A stretch of 64,000 nucleotides of DNA from Kappaphycus alvarezii. Its lineage: Eukaryota > Rhodophyta > Florideophyceae > Gigartinales > Solieriaceae. The translations under genes were made by a program, and so were the position numbers. The stretch spans positions 614,195-678,194 of the forward strand of contig NADL03000528.1 of assembly GCA_002205965.3 (NCBI GenBank). The letters run 5' to 3'. Positions 23,513-33,651 of the stretch are shown piece by piece. Every line of letters starts with the position of its first letter. Within the stretch, counting starts at the first letter, position 1. The notes below the pieces were generated by a model, which saw only the letters and a program-made list of their open reading frames with translations, was not told the origin of the DNA and did not search any database.

Positions 23513-24620
23513 TGAAATGGTTAAATGACTCCAACGGAAAATTTAAACGCCAAATACATTAGATGAGATTTGTTGCAGTCGACAAAAGTGGAACAGTAGA
23601 CGTGAACAGACAAATACGATGAGTGGTAGTGAAAGAAGAGTTATTGCTCTAGTAGACAAGCTTTTCCGACTCACTTAGAGGCTAGAGAGCTAGTCTATTT
23701 TAGTTCTGTTCAAATTATACTCCCAATTCTCCTTCCGTCTCCAAGAGGTAGCAGGTTACTCAGCTTATATAGAATTTTTTAAAACTGGAATATCGATAAA
23801 ACTACTGAATCACCAAAGACGCAGGCAGAGACTTCCTGTGGACGCGAATAATTTGACAGAAGATAATTTACAGAACCTAAGCAAATTTACTCCTCACAAT
23901 CTTCGTTCCCAAGATCAGAACCTGACACTTCCCTCGAGACATCATAAAAACCCATGTGGACCCCACAAATACCCGTGAACGGTTCATGATTGCCTAATAC
24001 TTCCTACGATGAGTCTAGCTCATCTAATGTAACTTCCACAGGGCACATGATCGGGACCGCCTGGCCCATAAAATTCGTTTCTTCCCCTTGGGTTTTTTTC
24101 GTGCCATTCTCTTCCTCCTCGTCACCGGACCCCTCGTTCTCCTCTTCCTCATCACCGGAACTGACATCGCCCTCCTCTTCTTCTGTTACGTGAATCAGTT
24201 GTAGGGCCACATTCTCCTCGAAAAATTCCTCTTGCTTACCGTCTTCCTGAATCAGTTGTAGGGCCACATTCTCCTCGAAAAATTCCTCTTGCTTACCGTC
24301 TTCCTCTCCCAAGCCCCCTTCAACACGTAATATGCTTCAATATCTACCAGGTGAAGGGCCAGAAGCTCCGTAAAGCGATCTACTATTTGGCGATGGAAGT
24401 ATTTATCTAAGTCGGTTGGGTTCGAGGGGAAAGGAGGGGAAGGATTGATGCGGCGAAGATTGTGAAAATTTGAAATTGGGCGACCAAAGGGGTTTAGAGT
24501 ATCGAGTTTTTGTTTGTGGAGAACCGTGGATAGAACTTAGCCCGCGCCCAACCGGTTCAAGTAACGCCAATAGGCCCAGATTGGCAGGCCTGCAAAATAA
24601 AAACCTAGGCAAAATATATT
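23513..24620 (-). mobile_element. Element D 3' LTR or related long-LTR copy (R1), degenerate
   Basis: Minus-strand copy of the same long-LTR family, in the position expected for the 3' LTR of element D. The left end (TGAAATGGTTAAATGAC) and the block GTTGCAGTCGACAAAAGTG correspond to the LTR end of element B. CAAGAGGTAGCAGGTTACTCAGC and the ACCCCACAAATACCCGTGAACGG block correspond to the 38.7-39.2-kb copy (only parts quoted). The acidic ORF (24,004-24,312, minus) has runs of Glu and Asp and a C-terminal part reading FTGICGVHMGFYDVSREV then GSDLGNED. The far (24.6-25.1 kb) end is too diverged for me to place, so the right boundary is approximate. Confidence 0.5.
24192..24305. repeat. Exact 57-bp tandem duplication inside the acidic ORF
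   Basis: The unit starting GAATCAGTTGTAGGGCC occurs twice back to back (24,192-24,248 and 24,249-24,305) with no difference that I can see. At 57 bases it equals 19 codons, so the minus-strand acidic frame stays open through both copies. Confidence 0.9.
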
Positions 24621-25096
24621 GTTGTAGTCGATTTTAGAGACAATCGCCTTTTTAAATATAATTTATTGCAAACATTACATGTAGAAATCTTAATAATGAA
24701 AAAAGATGTTTAGGGGCGAAGAATATCAAGAAACTCATGAAGAATAAAAGAATGACTGTCAAGATGTCGTAAATAGATAGAGACAAAGAGAGAAAATAGT
24801 ATGAAGAAAAGGTAATTGCGTCGAGTAAAAGAAACAATAAAGTGTAGAAAGAAACATTTGGGAAAAAATTTCTGCCTGTAAAGATAATATCTTTAGCTTC
24901 TACCTTGATAATATCTTCCCGGACTCAAGTCCAGCTATAAAGCTCATGCCGCAATTTATTTTAACATCTCGGTCTCCCCAAAGTGTTCAGCTATCAAACC
25001 ATTCGCTCTACAGAAACTTCTACAGACTGATCTGGAGCTCATATACCTCTCATGATGCAAAGATATGAAATAATTCATGTAGCGCGAAATGACAGT
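24621..25096. other. AT-rich stretch next to element D 3' end
   Basis: No gene or repeat is recognised. It may contain the diverged 5' part of the element D 3' LTR, but I could not align it to the other long-LTR copies. Confidence 0.35.
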
Positions 25097-25690
25097 TGCA
25101 GAATCCTTTCAGATCGTCGAAAAATGACCACCAAATAAGCAACTTAACCTTTAAACGAACAAAAAAGGCTCTTGGAGTCACCAAACTTCTATTTCTGTCC
25201 AGAAAAACACTCCATCGTTCACAGCTGCTGCCTCTTCCCACGCTTCGCGACGAAGAAAGACTTCTACTAGACCAACAACGCCGTGTTCACACCCTCAACG
25301 TGAAAGAACGGAAGAAAGCCACTATATTAAAAACTGCCTTGTGAAGACCAGTGCAGAAAAGGAGTTGGTCAAGGCAGAGCTCGCAGCGAGGAAAGCGGCA
25401 TATACAAGCTCTCAGAAAGCCAAACCCAACCCAAACAGCTCAAGCACAGTTGGTGGCTTGAAGCCTTCCGTTCACACAGATTCCCCTACTTGCTCGATAA
25501 AATTCTATGGATCGATGGAATGAGCTCAGTCCCCACGTCTGGAATATGTGATGTCGGCAGCGATGACAGAATTCCGTTTTACAGTGAAGCTACGCCCTAT
25601 CAACAAGGACATGTAAGGAATCAATAAGCAATTCCAAATGCTACCAAAAGGGGAAATTGGCACCAAAAATATTTTCACTAGTCGGTAAAG
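25097..25690 (+). pseudogene. Unrecognised K/E-rich coding remnant, antisense to element D
   Basis: Plus-strand frames 25,096-25,344 and 25,341-25,523 read continuously across one frame change. They give a charged, helical-looking segment with LRDEERLLLDQQRRVHTLNV, then AEKELVKAELAARKAAYTSS. Further coding-like sequence follows (TVKLRPINKDM near 25,580). It lies between the chromodomain of element D and its 3' LTR, on the opposite strand. It could be an antisense accessory ORF of element D or a piece of another element. No domain is recognised. Confidence 0.35.
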
Positions 25691-25770
25691 AACGTGTGAT
25701 TATCACTCTGTTTGAGCTCGAGGCAGCAATAACTTGCTACACTTCTCTTACTATTCCAAAAATACGGCGG

Positions 25771-26714
25771 TTATTTGATCCTAAATCGCGCGGAATATTC
25801 TTGCGCCCAAGAAGACGTATTAGGCATTTTAGGGACGTCTTTGTAGATCGCAACGAGCGGCTCGAACATGCGTTCGGAGTTGGACAGACCGCGACACCGA
25901 GCATACAATTGAAGCCCTTGCGGCGAGTCAACTAGCTTCATCAATCGAGCAACTGGCATTTCGCGCTCAGATGAAAGCACATACGAAATAACAGCTTCTC
26001 GATTAAGAGGCTTTTCGGAGTAAAACTTGGGTCGGCATGCGTTTATGTCCTCTGGAGTTCTATTTCGCAGATTCCCCACTTGATAAAAGTATTCAGATAA
26101 AGCCTTCACGACACGAAGGAGGTCGCGCCAACGTAGCGCGAGTTTCTCTCCAGCGTAAAATTTTTCATGAGAGACAAGGAAACAAAATTCTTCTTCAAAG
26201 TTTGCAAAGCGCCCCTTTGATGAATGAGCACGAGACTGGGCACGATTTATTTTTGAGTGCTCTTTCCACCAGAGTCTGTAGTTCGCTAATTTTTTTCATT
26301 TAGTGCAACGATATTGAAGCGGCACCCACATTAAAGTCACTTATGGTGACGGGGTAACAAGAAACGGAGCGAAAAAATGTTGTTATATGGGGCGTAGGTT
26401 CTATTCCGGCGAATGCCGTAACTGGGGCAACTTTTGCACTGTGTCGAGACGGTGTATTGTATAGCACGTTCTGCTCTATCGATAAAAGGTAAGGCCACTC
26501 CTTCAAGCTCATTTGCAGCTCAGAAGTTACTGCTCGGAACATCCGTGTAACCTCCTTGCCTAGTCTTTCTACAGCTCCGTTGATCCAAGGGATTTATGGA
26601 AGCGAAAAATGGGTGAGGAACTTGTAATACTTTTGAAAGAACTCCAACCGTTTCATTTAGGAAGGCCTATCGGAATGGGGCATTATCGAAACGGCGAAGT
26701 AAACGTACCACTCG
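25771..26714 (-). pseudogene. Element D integrase C-terminus and chromodomain
   Basis: This minus-strand remnant joins the integrase fragment at 34,770 once element A is removed: codons for SHAIIE on one side continue as WYVYFAVS on the other. The chromodomain at 25,771-26,000 reads PVARLMKLVDSPQGLQLYAR, then FEPLVAIYKDVPKM. Chromodomains steer chromovirus integration to marked chromatin; this one is decayed. Confidence 0.6.
26710..26714 (+). repeat. 5-bp target site duplication ACTCG (left)
   Basis: ACTCG immediately precedes the 5' LTR of element A and is repeated exactly after its 3' LTR at 34,770-34,774. Five base pairs is the usual Ty3/gypsy duplication length. Confidence 0.9.
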
Positions 26715-27232
26715 TGTTGCATCTCATTTCACAGACCTTACAGCTTTACACTAATTCACTGCATCTACTGTACTGTAGATTCAAACCACTGGTAACCTCA
26801 CAATCAGGGCTACTAGGCACTTTGCTGTCATTACACTTTCCTTACAGTTCTGAACACAGCGATTGACCCCATTGGTACACTTGGAATAGTTACGGGCGAG
26901 TTGCGTAGTGGGATATTATATCATTGCTTTACCAATCAAAAGTTGCCCTGCTGTCCCATGCCACCTGGACCAAGGAACTCCTTACATTTTGTAAGAGTAT
27001 TTCACTCGTGCCGTCTACAATTCTGAAAGCGCTACTTACGATATCGTCAGGGCCGTTTTACGGGAAAACCTTTGAATTCGCTACTGTTAGACTGCATTTT
27101 CCTTTAGGTTGTAGCTATCTTCAGTTCTACGTAAACCCTGGTTTGGAGCAGCGGGCTTAACCCAGCCAGCCTCAACCAAAGTTTCAACCACAGTTCTACC
27201 TTGATCTGCTCGTGTGCGCTTAACACCACACA
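26715..27232 (+). mobile_element. Element A 5' LTR
   Basis: A 518-bp direct repeat of 34,254-34,769, starting TGTTGCATCTCA and ending ACCACACA, with the canonical TG...CA termini. By eye the two LTRs are about 95% identical, with a 2-bp indel near 26,765. A 78-codon frame is open in both LTRs, but most differences change amino acids, so it does not look constrained. Confidence 0.9.
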
Positions 27233-27235
27233 TCG

Positions 27236-27250
27236 TGGTAGCATCGGAAG
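27236..27250 (+). promoter_or_regulatory. Element A primer binding site (predicted)
   Basis: TGGTAGCATCGGAAG starts three bases after the LTR. A PBS normally starts with TGG, complementary to the CCA end of a tRNA. The first seven bases match the initiator-Met type PBS (TGGTAGC) known from yeast Ty elements; beyond that the primer tRNA is unknown. Confidence 0.5.
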
Positions 27251-27372
27251 TAAGTTGTGCCTCATTGTGCCTTTCTTTTAATCCGCCAGTTGGGATAAAA
27301 TCTCTACTAGATTTATCTCAGCTGTGCGATTGCAAACAGAGACTAACCTCTTGTTTTTCACTCTGGCCCTTA

Positions 27373-28134
27373 CGCGGTAACCCCCCAGTGTCGTACAACA
27401 GGGAGTCGAAGGGCCGCCCTCCGTCGCCCTCAGAGTACGACTCAAAAGACCTCGCCGACTTTCGTTCCCCGCCCACCTCGCCATTTGTACCGATTGGCGA
27501 GGAAGAAGGTCCCAAGACTCCGCCTCGTCCGTCGACTCCGAGAACCCCGATCGCCTTACTCAGCCCCGAGGAGCCCAAGACACCGACGCCGACTGGCCAA
27601 GATCTCGTCTTACCGCGAGCACTTTCAGTAGCACCTCCCCTTGTTACGGTCGAAGAGCCTCGCACCCCTTTTCGATCGTTTGCCCTACCCCCATCGACAA
27701 GTCTTCGATCCTTACCCTCGATCCGGAGGAAGCCGTCGCGTCCGATCGCCCCGAACACGTCAAGACCACCGAAAAGTTCAAGGGCTCCTCCGAGAAGGCT
27801 TCAAGTGCTGCCGGACGCCGCCTCTGTTTCGATCCAAGGGGGTGTTAAACCATCGAATCCGCAAGGCTAGGCCCTCGAAAAGGCCGCGGGTGAACAAGAA
27901 TCCGAATTCATCTCCGTTCATTGTCGCCATTGCCAAGTCACCTGCTCCGGTCGCGTTCAGTACTTCGAGCACCTCCGTTCCCGTCGTCACATCCGCCGTA
28001 AAAGCAAGAAGGAGTAAAAGTGCAAGGACTGCAATATTGAGTTGTTCAGTGAACAAGATCTTTTCCGCCATCAGAACGGGGCTCAGCATCGACTCACAGT
28101 CAGGGGACACAATTTTTATCTTTATTTTCCATTA
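27373..28134 (+). pseudogene. Proline-rich protein with two C2H2 (U1/JAZ-type) fingers inside element A leader
   Basis: In one frame, with stops only at 27,868 and 28,015, the sequence encodes a P/S/T-rich region with repeated EEPKTPTPT-like and EEPRTPFRS motifs. A basic stretch (RRKPSRPIAP) follows. Then come two zinc fingers: HCRHCQVTCSGRVQYFEHLR with SRRHI (C-X2-C-X12-H-X5-H), and KCKDCNIELFSEQDLFRHQN with GAQH (same spacing). This finger type often binds dsRNA or DNA-RNA structures. The piece is distinctly GC-richer than gag and pol of element A. It lies between the 5' LTR and gag, where Ty3 elements normally have only leader RNA. It could be a captured host gene fragment, an accessory ORF, or the N-terminal finger part of a LINE. 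It is now interrupted by stops. Confidence 0.6.
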
Positions 28135-28413
28135 AAATTGCTTGTTTTTGAGTAACAAAATGGAAAATAGAGCAATAAGTTCATTTATCAATCGACTTCG
28201 TGTTTGTGTTGTGCTCACCCTTCCGCTGTGATTGCAAGCTTTCCTCTGCTGCCCCCAGATTCTTGTAGTAGGACTTACAATTGTGAGTCCGTATCGCCAT
28301 CAGGACCTAGACAGGACAACCACCGCAAAGCAAGAATCGGAAGAAGGGCTACTATAACGCACCCGACGTGATTGACGTCAACCCTTACGTCAGAGAAGGA
28401 ACTTTTTGTAAGT

Positions 28414-28485
28414 GCTCCTGGCGGATTTGAACCCGCGAACACTTCATAAGGAGCTACTTACACTTAACCACTAGGTCACCAGGAC
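28414..28485 (-). other. tRNA-like sequence (tRNA pseudogene or SINE head)
   Basis: On the minus strand, GGTCCTG and CAGGAGC form an acceptor-like stem with one mismatch. An A-box-like CCTAGTGGTTAAGTG and a B-box GGTTCAAATCC are both present. The anticodon arm cannot be folded to 5 bp with a U33 loop, the T stem is one base short, and no T-run terminator follows. It is therefore a degenerate tRNA or the head of a tRNA-derived SINE, not a working tRNA. Part of the A-box half (ACTTACAATTGTGAG... to CAGGACCTAG) recurs at 28,272-28,302. Confidence 0.5.
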
Positions 28486-28561
28486 CTAAATTTGAAGGTG
28501 CAAGGAGAGCCAATCAGCATATAAATCAAATTTTTTCAAAAATTATTGTTATTCTCCAACT

Positions 28562-29510
28562 CTAGCTGCTTCACCTACCAAAACTCTAACCCTTCTCAAA
28601 CGGAAGCAGAAAGAGGCGCGGGCAAGAGTACATTGGAACGACGACTCCTTTGCGAATGCCCCAAACCCGACCGCCCATAGCGACGCCGACATTCGACATT
28701 GCAATCGTGGCTTAGCGTTCCGCCGCAGCCCCGCTGCGGCGTTTCTCTTCGCTCACCCCACGGCAGCTACGAAGGTACACACCACACACTGGCAGACCAT
28801 GCTCCGCCGTCATCTCGGACTGCCAGTGTATGATGACTCCATGGCCCTCGACTGCCACAACTGTGACCACCCCTTGGACACCCTCGGGGATCACGCCGCC
28901 GACCTCTGCTGCCCTGGTTTCGGCCGTCGTCACCGCCATAACTCGCTTTGTAATGCGATTTCGACACATGTTACCCCCGCCGCGGGTCGGGATACTCAGC
29001 ACGAGGTTCCGTTCCTCGTCCCGGGCACTGAGCTCCGGCCCGCCGATATCTTTGTACAACCGCCCCCAACCCAGGAAGGCACAACGTTGCGCCCCATTGC
29101 CTGTGACATCACTGCTTTCTCACCGTTTAAGGCCGCAGTTCGCACCAAGGCGACCCAGGTCGCCGGAGGCGCTGCTGAACTGGCGGCCCGCGATAAGGTC
29201 ACAACCCTGGAACGCAACATCGCCCGACGCCTCCCCGCTCCCTCAACTGGCCATCTTCTGCGCCTTACACGCCGAACTTCCCGTTTCGACCTCTGGCGTT
29301 TGATTTCCTAGGTGCCCCTTCCCCTGGAACTATTGCATTCATCGAGGAGTTAGTTCCGCGGATCGCGTCCAAGTGTCACTCGACAGTTGGCGTTATCCGC
29401 CGCCGTATCTACCAGCGACTGAGTTGCACCCTCTGGTCATCCATCGCTGAAGCTATCCTGTCGCGAGCCCCGATGCGCATGGACGACGAAGCACACCCGG
29501 TTAGATCTTA
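28562..29510 (+). mobile_element. 5'-truncated LINE 3' end (copy 3) inside element A
   Basis: The frame is open from about 28,562 without a Met (LLKRKQKEARARVHWNDD). It passes through MLRRHLGLPVYDD, the zinc knuckle CHNCDHPLDTLGDHAADLC and RHRHN. The endonuclease-like core follows (Glu in QHEVPFLVPG, RPADIFV, Asp in ACDITAF), then SPFKAAVRTKA. After a one-base shift near 29,265 the end is FRPLAFDFLGAP, VYQRLSC-like RRRIYQRLSC and HPVRS with a stop at about 29,508. This copy is slightly longer at the 5' side than the others but still lacks the RT. It sits in the leader of element A, so it was either inserted into or captured by that element. Confidence 0.7.
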
Positions 29511-29765
29511 ACCGTATAGTTAGGACGTGCGCAGTCCCCAGTAGATACTGAACGCATTAAACTTCTTTCTTCTGGCATTTTGAAAACCAGCTTGCTGGAG
29601 GCTTCGCATCGTGGGTAGCTTGCCCAGCAACCATCTAGGAGACTCTCTGTTACTCCAGGTGTTACAGAAATCGTGTACACGTATCACCACGTGTACACGT
29701 GTAAGTCGGAAACTTCTCTCAGATACCAGGCCAAACACTGTTACTGCTTTGTGAACCTAATCGCT
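29511..29765 (+). other. Element A leader before gag, with palindrome
   Basis: Non-coding. CACGTGTACACGTG at 29,688-29,701 is a perfect 14-bp palindrome, and its core CGTGTACACG occurs a second time at 29,672-29,681. A partial echo of the PBS neighbourhood (GCATCGTGGGTAGC) is at about 29,607-29,620. Confidence 0.5.
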
Positions 29766-30704
29766 ATGGATCAGCCGCAAGTCACCCTAGAGTCCCTTAC
29801 GCAAATGGTGCTTCAGTTGCAGCAGAATCTTGAGCATGCCAATAACCAGATTGCGGCACACAGATCAGAGCTTTCTATTGCAGCGCAAAAGGTATCCTCC
29901 TTAGAATCTGAACTCGTAAACGCCCGAAACCAGGCCAGTTCGTCAAGTAATGCACCAGTGGATAGTCAGGCTGGCCCAAAGAAAAACAAGCCAACTACAT
30001 TCACTGGGAAAGGATCAATTGGCAGCTGTGTGTTCAGATGGACAACTACCTCGGAGCAAATGATGGCAATGGACCCCTACACATAGCACTCAGCTACTTG
30101 GCTGGCAATGCCCATGAATGGTGGATGGTCCACTCCAAGACAGAAGAAGGGAAAGGAATAAATTCCTGGCAGACCCTGAAGGGTGCTTTGATCCAGCGTT
30201 TTGAAACACTGAACAAAGAGAAGATCGCTCGAGACAAACTCGCCCGCTGGAAACAAGTCAAAGATGTTCCTACCTTCAACGAAGACTTCAACAAAATTAT
30301 ACTCGACATCCCCGATATTGGAGTTAAAGACCAGATAGATCGTTACTCTCGCGGTTTAAGCCCTATATCTGGAAGGCGTTGTGCACCAAAGAATACGTCA
30401 ACCTCTCCGACTAATGAGGGATGCTGAGCGAGTAGAGTCGGCCTATCGGCGTTCTGGACCCGGTAACCTACCAAAGTCTTCTGGAGGAAAGAATGGAAAT
30501 GGAAGCTCTTTTGCTGGAACCAGCAGTCCAGTACCGATGGAAATTGGGAACGTAGAAGTGATACCGGGGCTGAAAAGAAACACTCCCAATTTACAGAAGC
30601 TTGACAAAGAAGAACGTGAAAGATGTATGCGCGAAGGTCTCTGTCTCAGGTGCAGACAGAAAGGCCACATGGCCAAGAACTGCCCAAAAGCCCGGAGGAA
30701 CTGA
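29766..30704 (+). pseudogene. Element A gag, frameshifted
   Basis: Capsid/nucleocapsid polyprotein of the Ty3 element. The start MDQPQVTLESLTQMVLQLQQ is followed by a coiled-coil-like segment. The frame changes near 30,040, giving LSYLAGNAHEWWMVHSK and WQTLKGALIQRFETLN, typical of retrotransposon gag. It changes again near 30,380. One zinc knuckle, CLRCRQKGHMAKNC (C-X2-C-X4-H-X4-C), is at 30,642-30,683. The final frame ends at 30,704 and the protease frame overlaps it. Confidence 0.8.
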
Positions 30705-31245
30705 TTGAAGGTCCCCAGTCAGTTCCAGTCATTGAAGAACCATTAGAAACCTTGTTAGACAAAGAAAGTCGAGATTTATCATTGAATCAAACAAAAAGGT
30801 CCATCGTGTCCACCATCAGATCGAATGCAACGTTCATTGAAACATTCTCCCCTGCATTCGAGAGAAATCACAAGGGCCTTCTCATTGTCAAGGGTACAAT
30901 TGCTGGTGGGCCAGCAAAAATCCTCATAGACCCTGGTGGTGAGATCAACTTCTTGAGTGAATCATTTTGCAAGAAACATCAAATAAAGACCCGAGATTCC
31001 AGAGAGCTTGCTGAAATGGCCAACGGTGCGGACCAGATACTTCAAGAATTGGTAAATGCTGTCAATGTACATATTAACGCCTATACTGAACCTCTGTACT
31101 TTGCAGTAAGCCCATTGAAGCGTTATGATGCAATTCTTGGGAAAGAATGGTGCGCCTCGCATGGGGCAAAAATCAATTGCCTTAATAATGAGGTGAAATC
31201 GAACATAAGGGAAATTCATTCATATTTATTGCTGATGATGCCGTA
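30705..31245 (+). pseudogene. Element A aspartic protease region
   Basis: The frame 30,623-31,246 overlaps the end of gag and contains the retropepsin-like block AKILIDPGGEINFLSESF with the catalytic Asp codon at 30,929, then AILGKEWCASHGAKIN. The usual D-S/T-G loop reads D-P-G, which would probably inactivate the enzyme. The frame then stops before RT. Confidence 0.65.
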
Positions 31246-32110
31246 GTGAGTCCTTTTGTATCTTTCAATACCATAGTTAGTGAATTCGATGAGAAAAAAG
31301 AGTTATTTGCAGTTTTACTTAGACCGTTACATTCTAGTGAACAAGAGCACCAGTATACCCTCGAGACATACAGAAGGTTTTGGAAACATTTGCTGATGTG
31401 TTTCCAGAGAATCCCAAGAGGTTTGCCACCGAGAAGGAAACAAGACTTTGAAATAGAATTAAAGGAAGGAGCAGAACCACAAAGAAAGGTCTCTATAGAC
31501 TTTCTGACAAAGAAATGTCAGAACTCCGAAAACAGTTGGACGAACTACTAGAAGCTGAGTTTATAAGACCTAGTAAGAGCCCCTGGGGAGCTCCTATTCT
31601 ATTCGTGAGCAAGAAGGATGATAGTCTACGGATGTGTGATTACAGAGCCTTAAACCGGCTTACTGTAAAAAACAGCTATCCCTTACCACGAATTGACGAC
31701 ATTTTCGACCAGCTTAAAGGAGCAAAGTTCTTCAGCAAAATTGATCTTAGATCTGGTATCACCAGATTAGACTACACGAAGATTCGATTCCATTTACCGC
31801 CTTCAGAACACGATACGGGCACTTTGAATTTCTTGTTCTGCCGTTTGGACTCACTAATGCCCAGCAACTTTCATGAACCTAATGAATGATATTTTCAAGG
31901 ATCAGCTCGACTTATTTGTGATCGTCTATCTGGATGATATTCTCATCTACAGTAAGACATGGAAGGATCACTTGGATCATATTCGAACTGTACTCGAAAT
32001 CCTCAGAAAAGAAAAGTTGTTTGGAAATTATCTAAATGTGTTTCGGAGTTACAGAAGTCGAGTACCTAGGACACATCATTTCTCAAAGTGGTATTTCTGT
32101 TGATCCAAAA
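31246..32110 (+). pseudogene. Element A reverse transcriptase, frameshifted
   Basis: RT copies the element RNA into DNA. Readable blocks are [20 protein letters not shown] (31,410-31,480) and, in the next frame, [20 protein letters not shown] and [29 protein letters not shown] (motif A Asp) follows. After a shift near 31,765 come [16 protein letters not shown] residues and the catalytic YLDD at 31,927-31,938 ([13 protein letters not shown]). At least three frame changes break it. Confidence 0.8.
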
Positions 32111-32715
32111 AGATAAGTGCAGTCATGGAATGGCCGATACCAAAGAATAAGCAACAAGTACAGTCTTTTCTTGGTTTTGTCAATTATTACCGGAGATTCA
32201 TAAAAGGCTGTTCAATTCTTGCAAAACCTCACAGAATTGACGAAAAACGTGAATTTCCAATGGAGCCGCACTCAAGATGATGCCTTCAAAGTACTCAAGC
32301 AAACACTTTGTAGCGCACCGGTTCTCAGAAATTTCGACGCCACACTGCCTATCTACGTAACCACAGATGCATCACAGTATGCAATTGGTGCAGTGCTGGA
32401 ACAGGAAGAATTAGGTTCTAAAAGGCCGGTCGCGTTTGCATCCAGGACTCTTAATGATGCGGAACAAAACTATGCGGCCCATGAAAGGGAACTTTTGGCC
32501 ATTGTAGATTCCCTAAGTGGTGGAGATCCTACCTTTATGGTAATTCATTCACCATTCACTCGGACCACTATCCCCTAAGATACCTAGAAACCCAAGAAAA
32601 CTTGTCCCCGAGACAAGTGAGATGGCTGGAAAGATTAGTTAATTTCGACTTCAAGATAATCCCATCTCAGGAAAATCAAATGTAGTGGCGGACGCACTAT
32701 CGAGGCAACCACAAG
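32110..32715 (+). pseudogene. Element A RNase H
   Basis: The connection domain (QSFLGFVNYYRRFIKGCSIL) leads into RNase H with LPIYVTTDASQYAIGAVLEQ (first Asp), RPVAFASRTLNDAEQNYAAH and ELLAIVDSL. A frame change follows near 32,515 and VVADALSRQ near 32,690. It degrades RNA in the RNA-DNA hybrid. Confidence 0.75.
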
Positions 32716-33651
32716 ATGTGCCGTCACCTGATCACGAAACAATTCATTACTCAAGAAGTTATTACCAAGACATCCTCAGAATCCAATAACATTTCGACCA
32801 TATCATTCACGAACACTGAGTTAGTGGGGTTGGCAGAAGATTATGGTAGGGATGAGAACCTCAGAACCCATTATCAAGATCCTAAAGCTCCCTTTGAGCG
32901 TCGAGGGATGCTTCTACTTAAAAAGAAGATCTGTGTACCAGAAGGAAATTTCAGAGTCAAGCTCCTGCATGACTATCATTGCACTCCCAACACGGGACAC
33001 CTAGGAATAAGCAAAACTATCAACAGAATATCACCAAAGTTTTATTGGAAAAATTTAAGATCGGATGTAATCCGATACGTACGTTCCTGCCAATGCCAGA
33101 GAACCAAAGCAACCAATCAGAAACCCGCAGGTCTTTTACAACCACTAGAACCACCGAAAACCAAATGGACCCACATAACCATGGATTTCATCACACCTCT
33201 CCCAAAGTCGAGAAATGGAAACAACGGCGTGTTAACAGTCGTTGACAGACTTTCTAAGATGATCAGAATAATACCAACGAAACCAAACACAGATGCTCCT
33301 GAAACAGCACTGCTGTTCAAGAATCACGTATACCGAAATCATGGATTACCAGAGAATATCATATGTGACCGAGATCCCATCTTCATGAGCAAGTTTTGGA
33401 CAAAACTTTTTGCTCTACTAGGAACAAAGATATCCCCCTCCTCTGCATACCACCCACAAACTGATGGACAATCGGAGATAATGAACAGGAAAATAGAGGA
33501 AATGATCCGTGCTTTCGTTAGCTTCGACAAATCAGATTGGGATAATTTCCTGGTAGACTTTGAAGTTGCTTACAACTCCTCTGTGAATGTCACCACAACT
33601 TTCTCACCATTTTTCCTCAATTACGGAATTCAACCACGAACAGTACCTTAG
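32716..33651 (+). CDS. Element A integrase (longest intact pol frame)
   Basis: An uninterrupted 311-codon frame covering the zinc-binding and catalytic domains. The HHCC part reads HDYHCTPNTGHLGISKTINR then YVRSCQCQR, where the last pair is C-X-C instead of the usual C-X2-C. The DDE core has ITMDFITPLP (Asp), NIICDRDPIF (Asp) and YHPQTDGQSEIMNRKIEEM (Glu). It inserts the cDNA into the host genome. The Met is internal, because the natural product is a polyprotein. A stop at 33,651 separates it from the C-terminal domain. Confidence 0.85.
   Translation: MCRHLITKQFITQEVITKTSSESNNISTISFTNTELVGLAEDYGRDENLRTHYQDPKAPFERRGMLLLKKKICVPEGNFRVKLLHDYHCTPNTGHLGISKTINRISPKFYWKNLRSDVIRYVRSCQCQRTKATNQKPAGLLQPLEPPKTKWTHITMDFITPLPKSRNGNNGVLTVVDRLSKMIRIIPTKPNTDAPETALLFKNHVYRNHGLPENIICDRDPIFMSKFWTKLFALLGTKISPSSAYHPQTDGQSEIMNRKIEEMIRAFVSFDKSDWDNFLVDFEVAYNSSVNVTTTFSPFFLNYGIQPRTVP

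Noticed and set aside
26924..27160. 78-codon ORF conserved in both LTRs of element A
   Set aside because: Most base differences between the two LTR copies change the amino acid, which fits chance openness of a shared repeat and not a selected protein.
28414..28485. Functional tRNA gene on the minus strand
   Set aside because: Acceptor stem has a mismatch, the anticodon arm does not fold with a U33 loop, the T stem is short and no T-run terminator follows.
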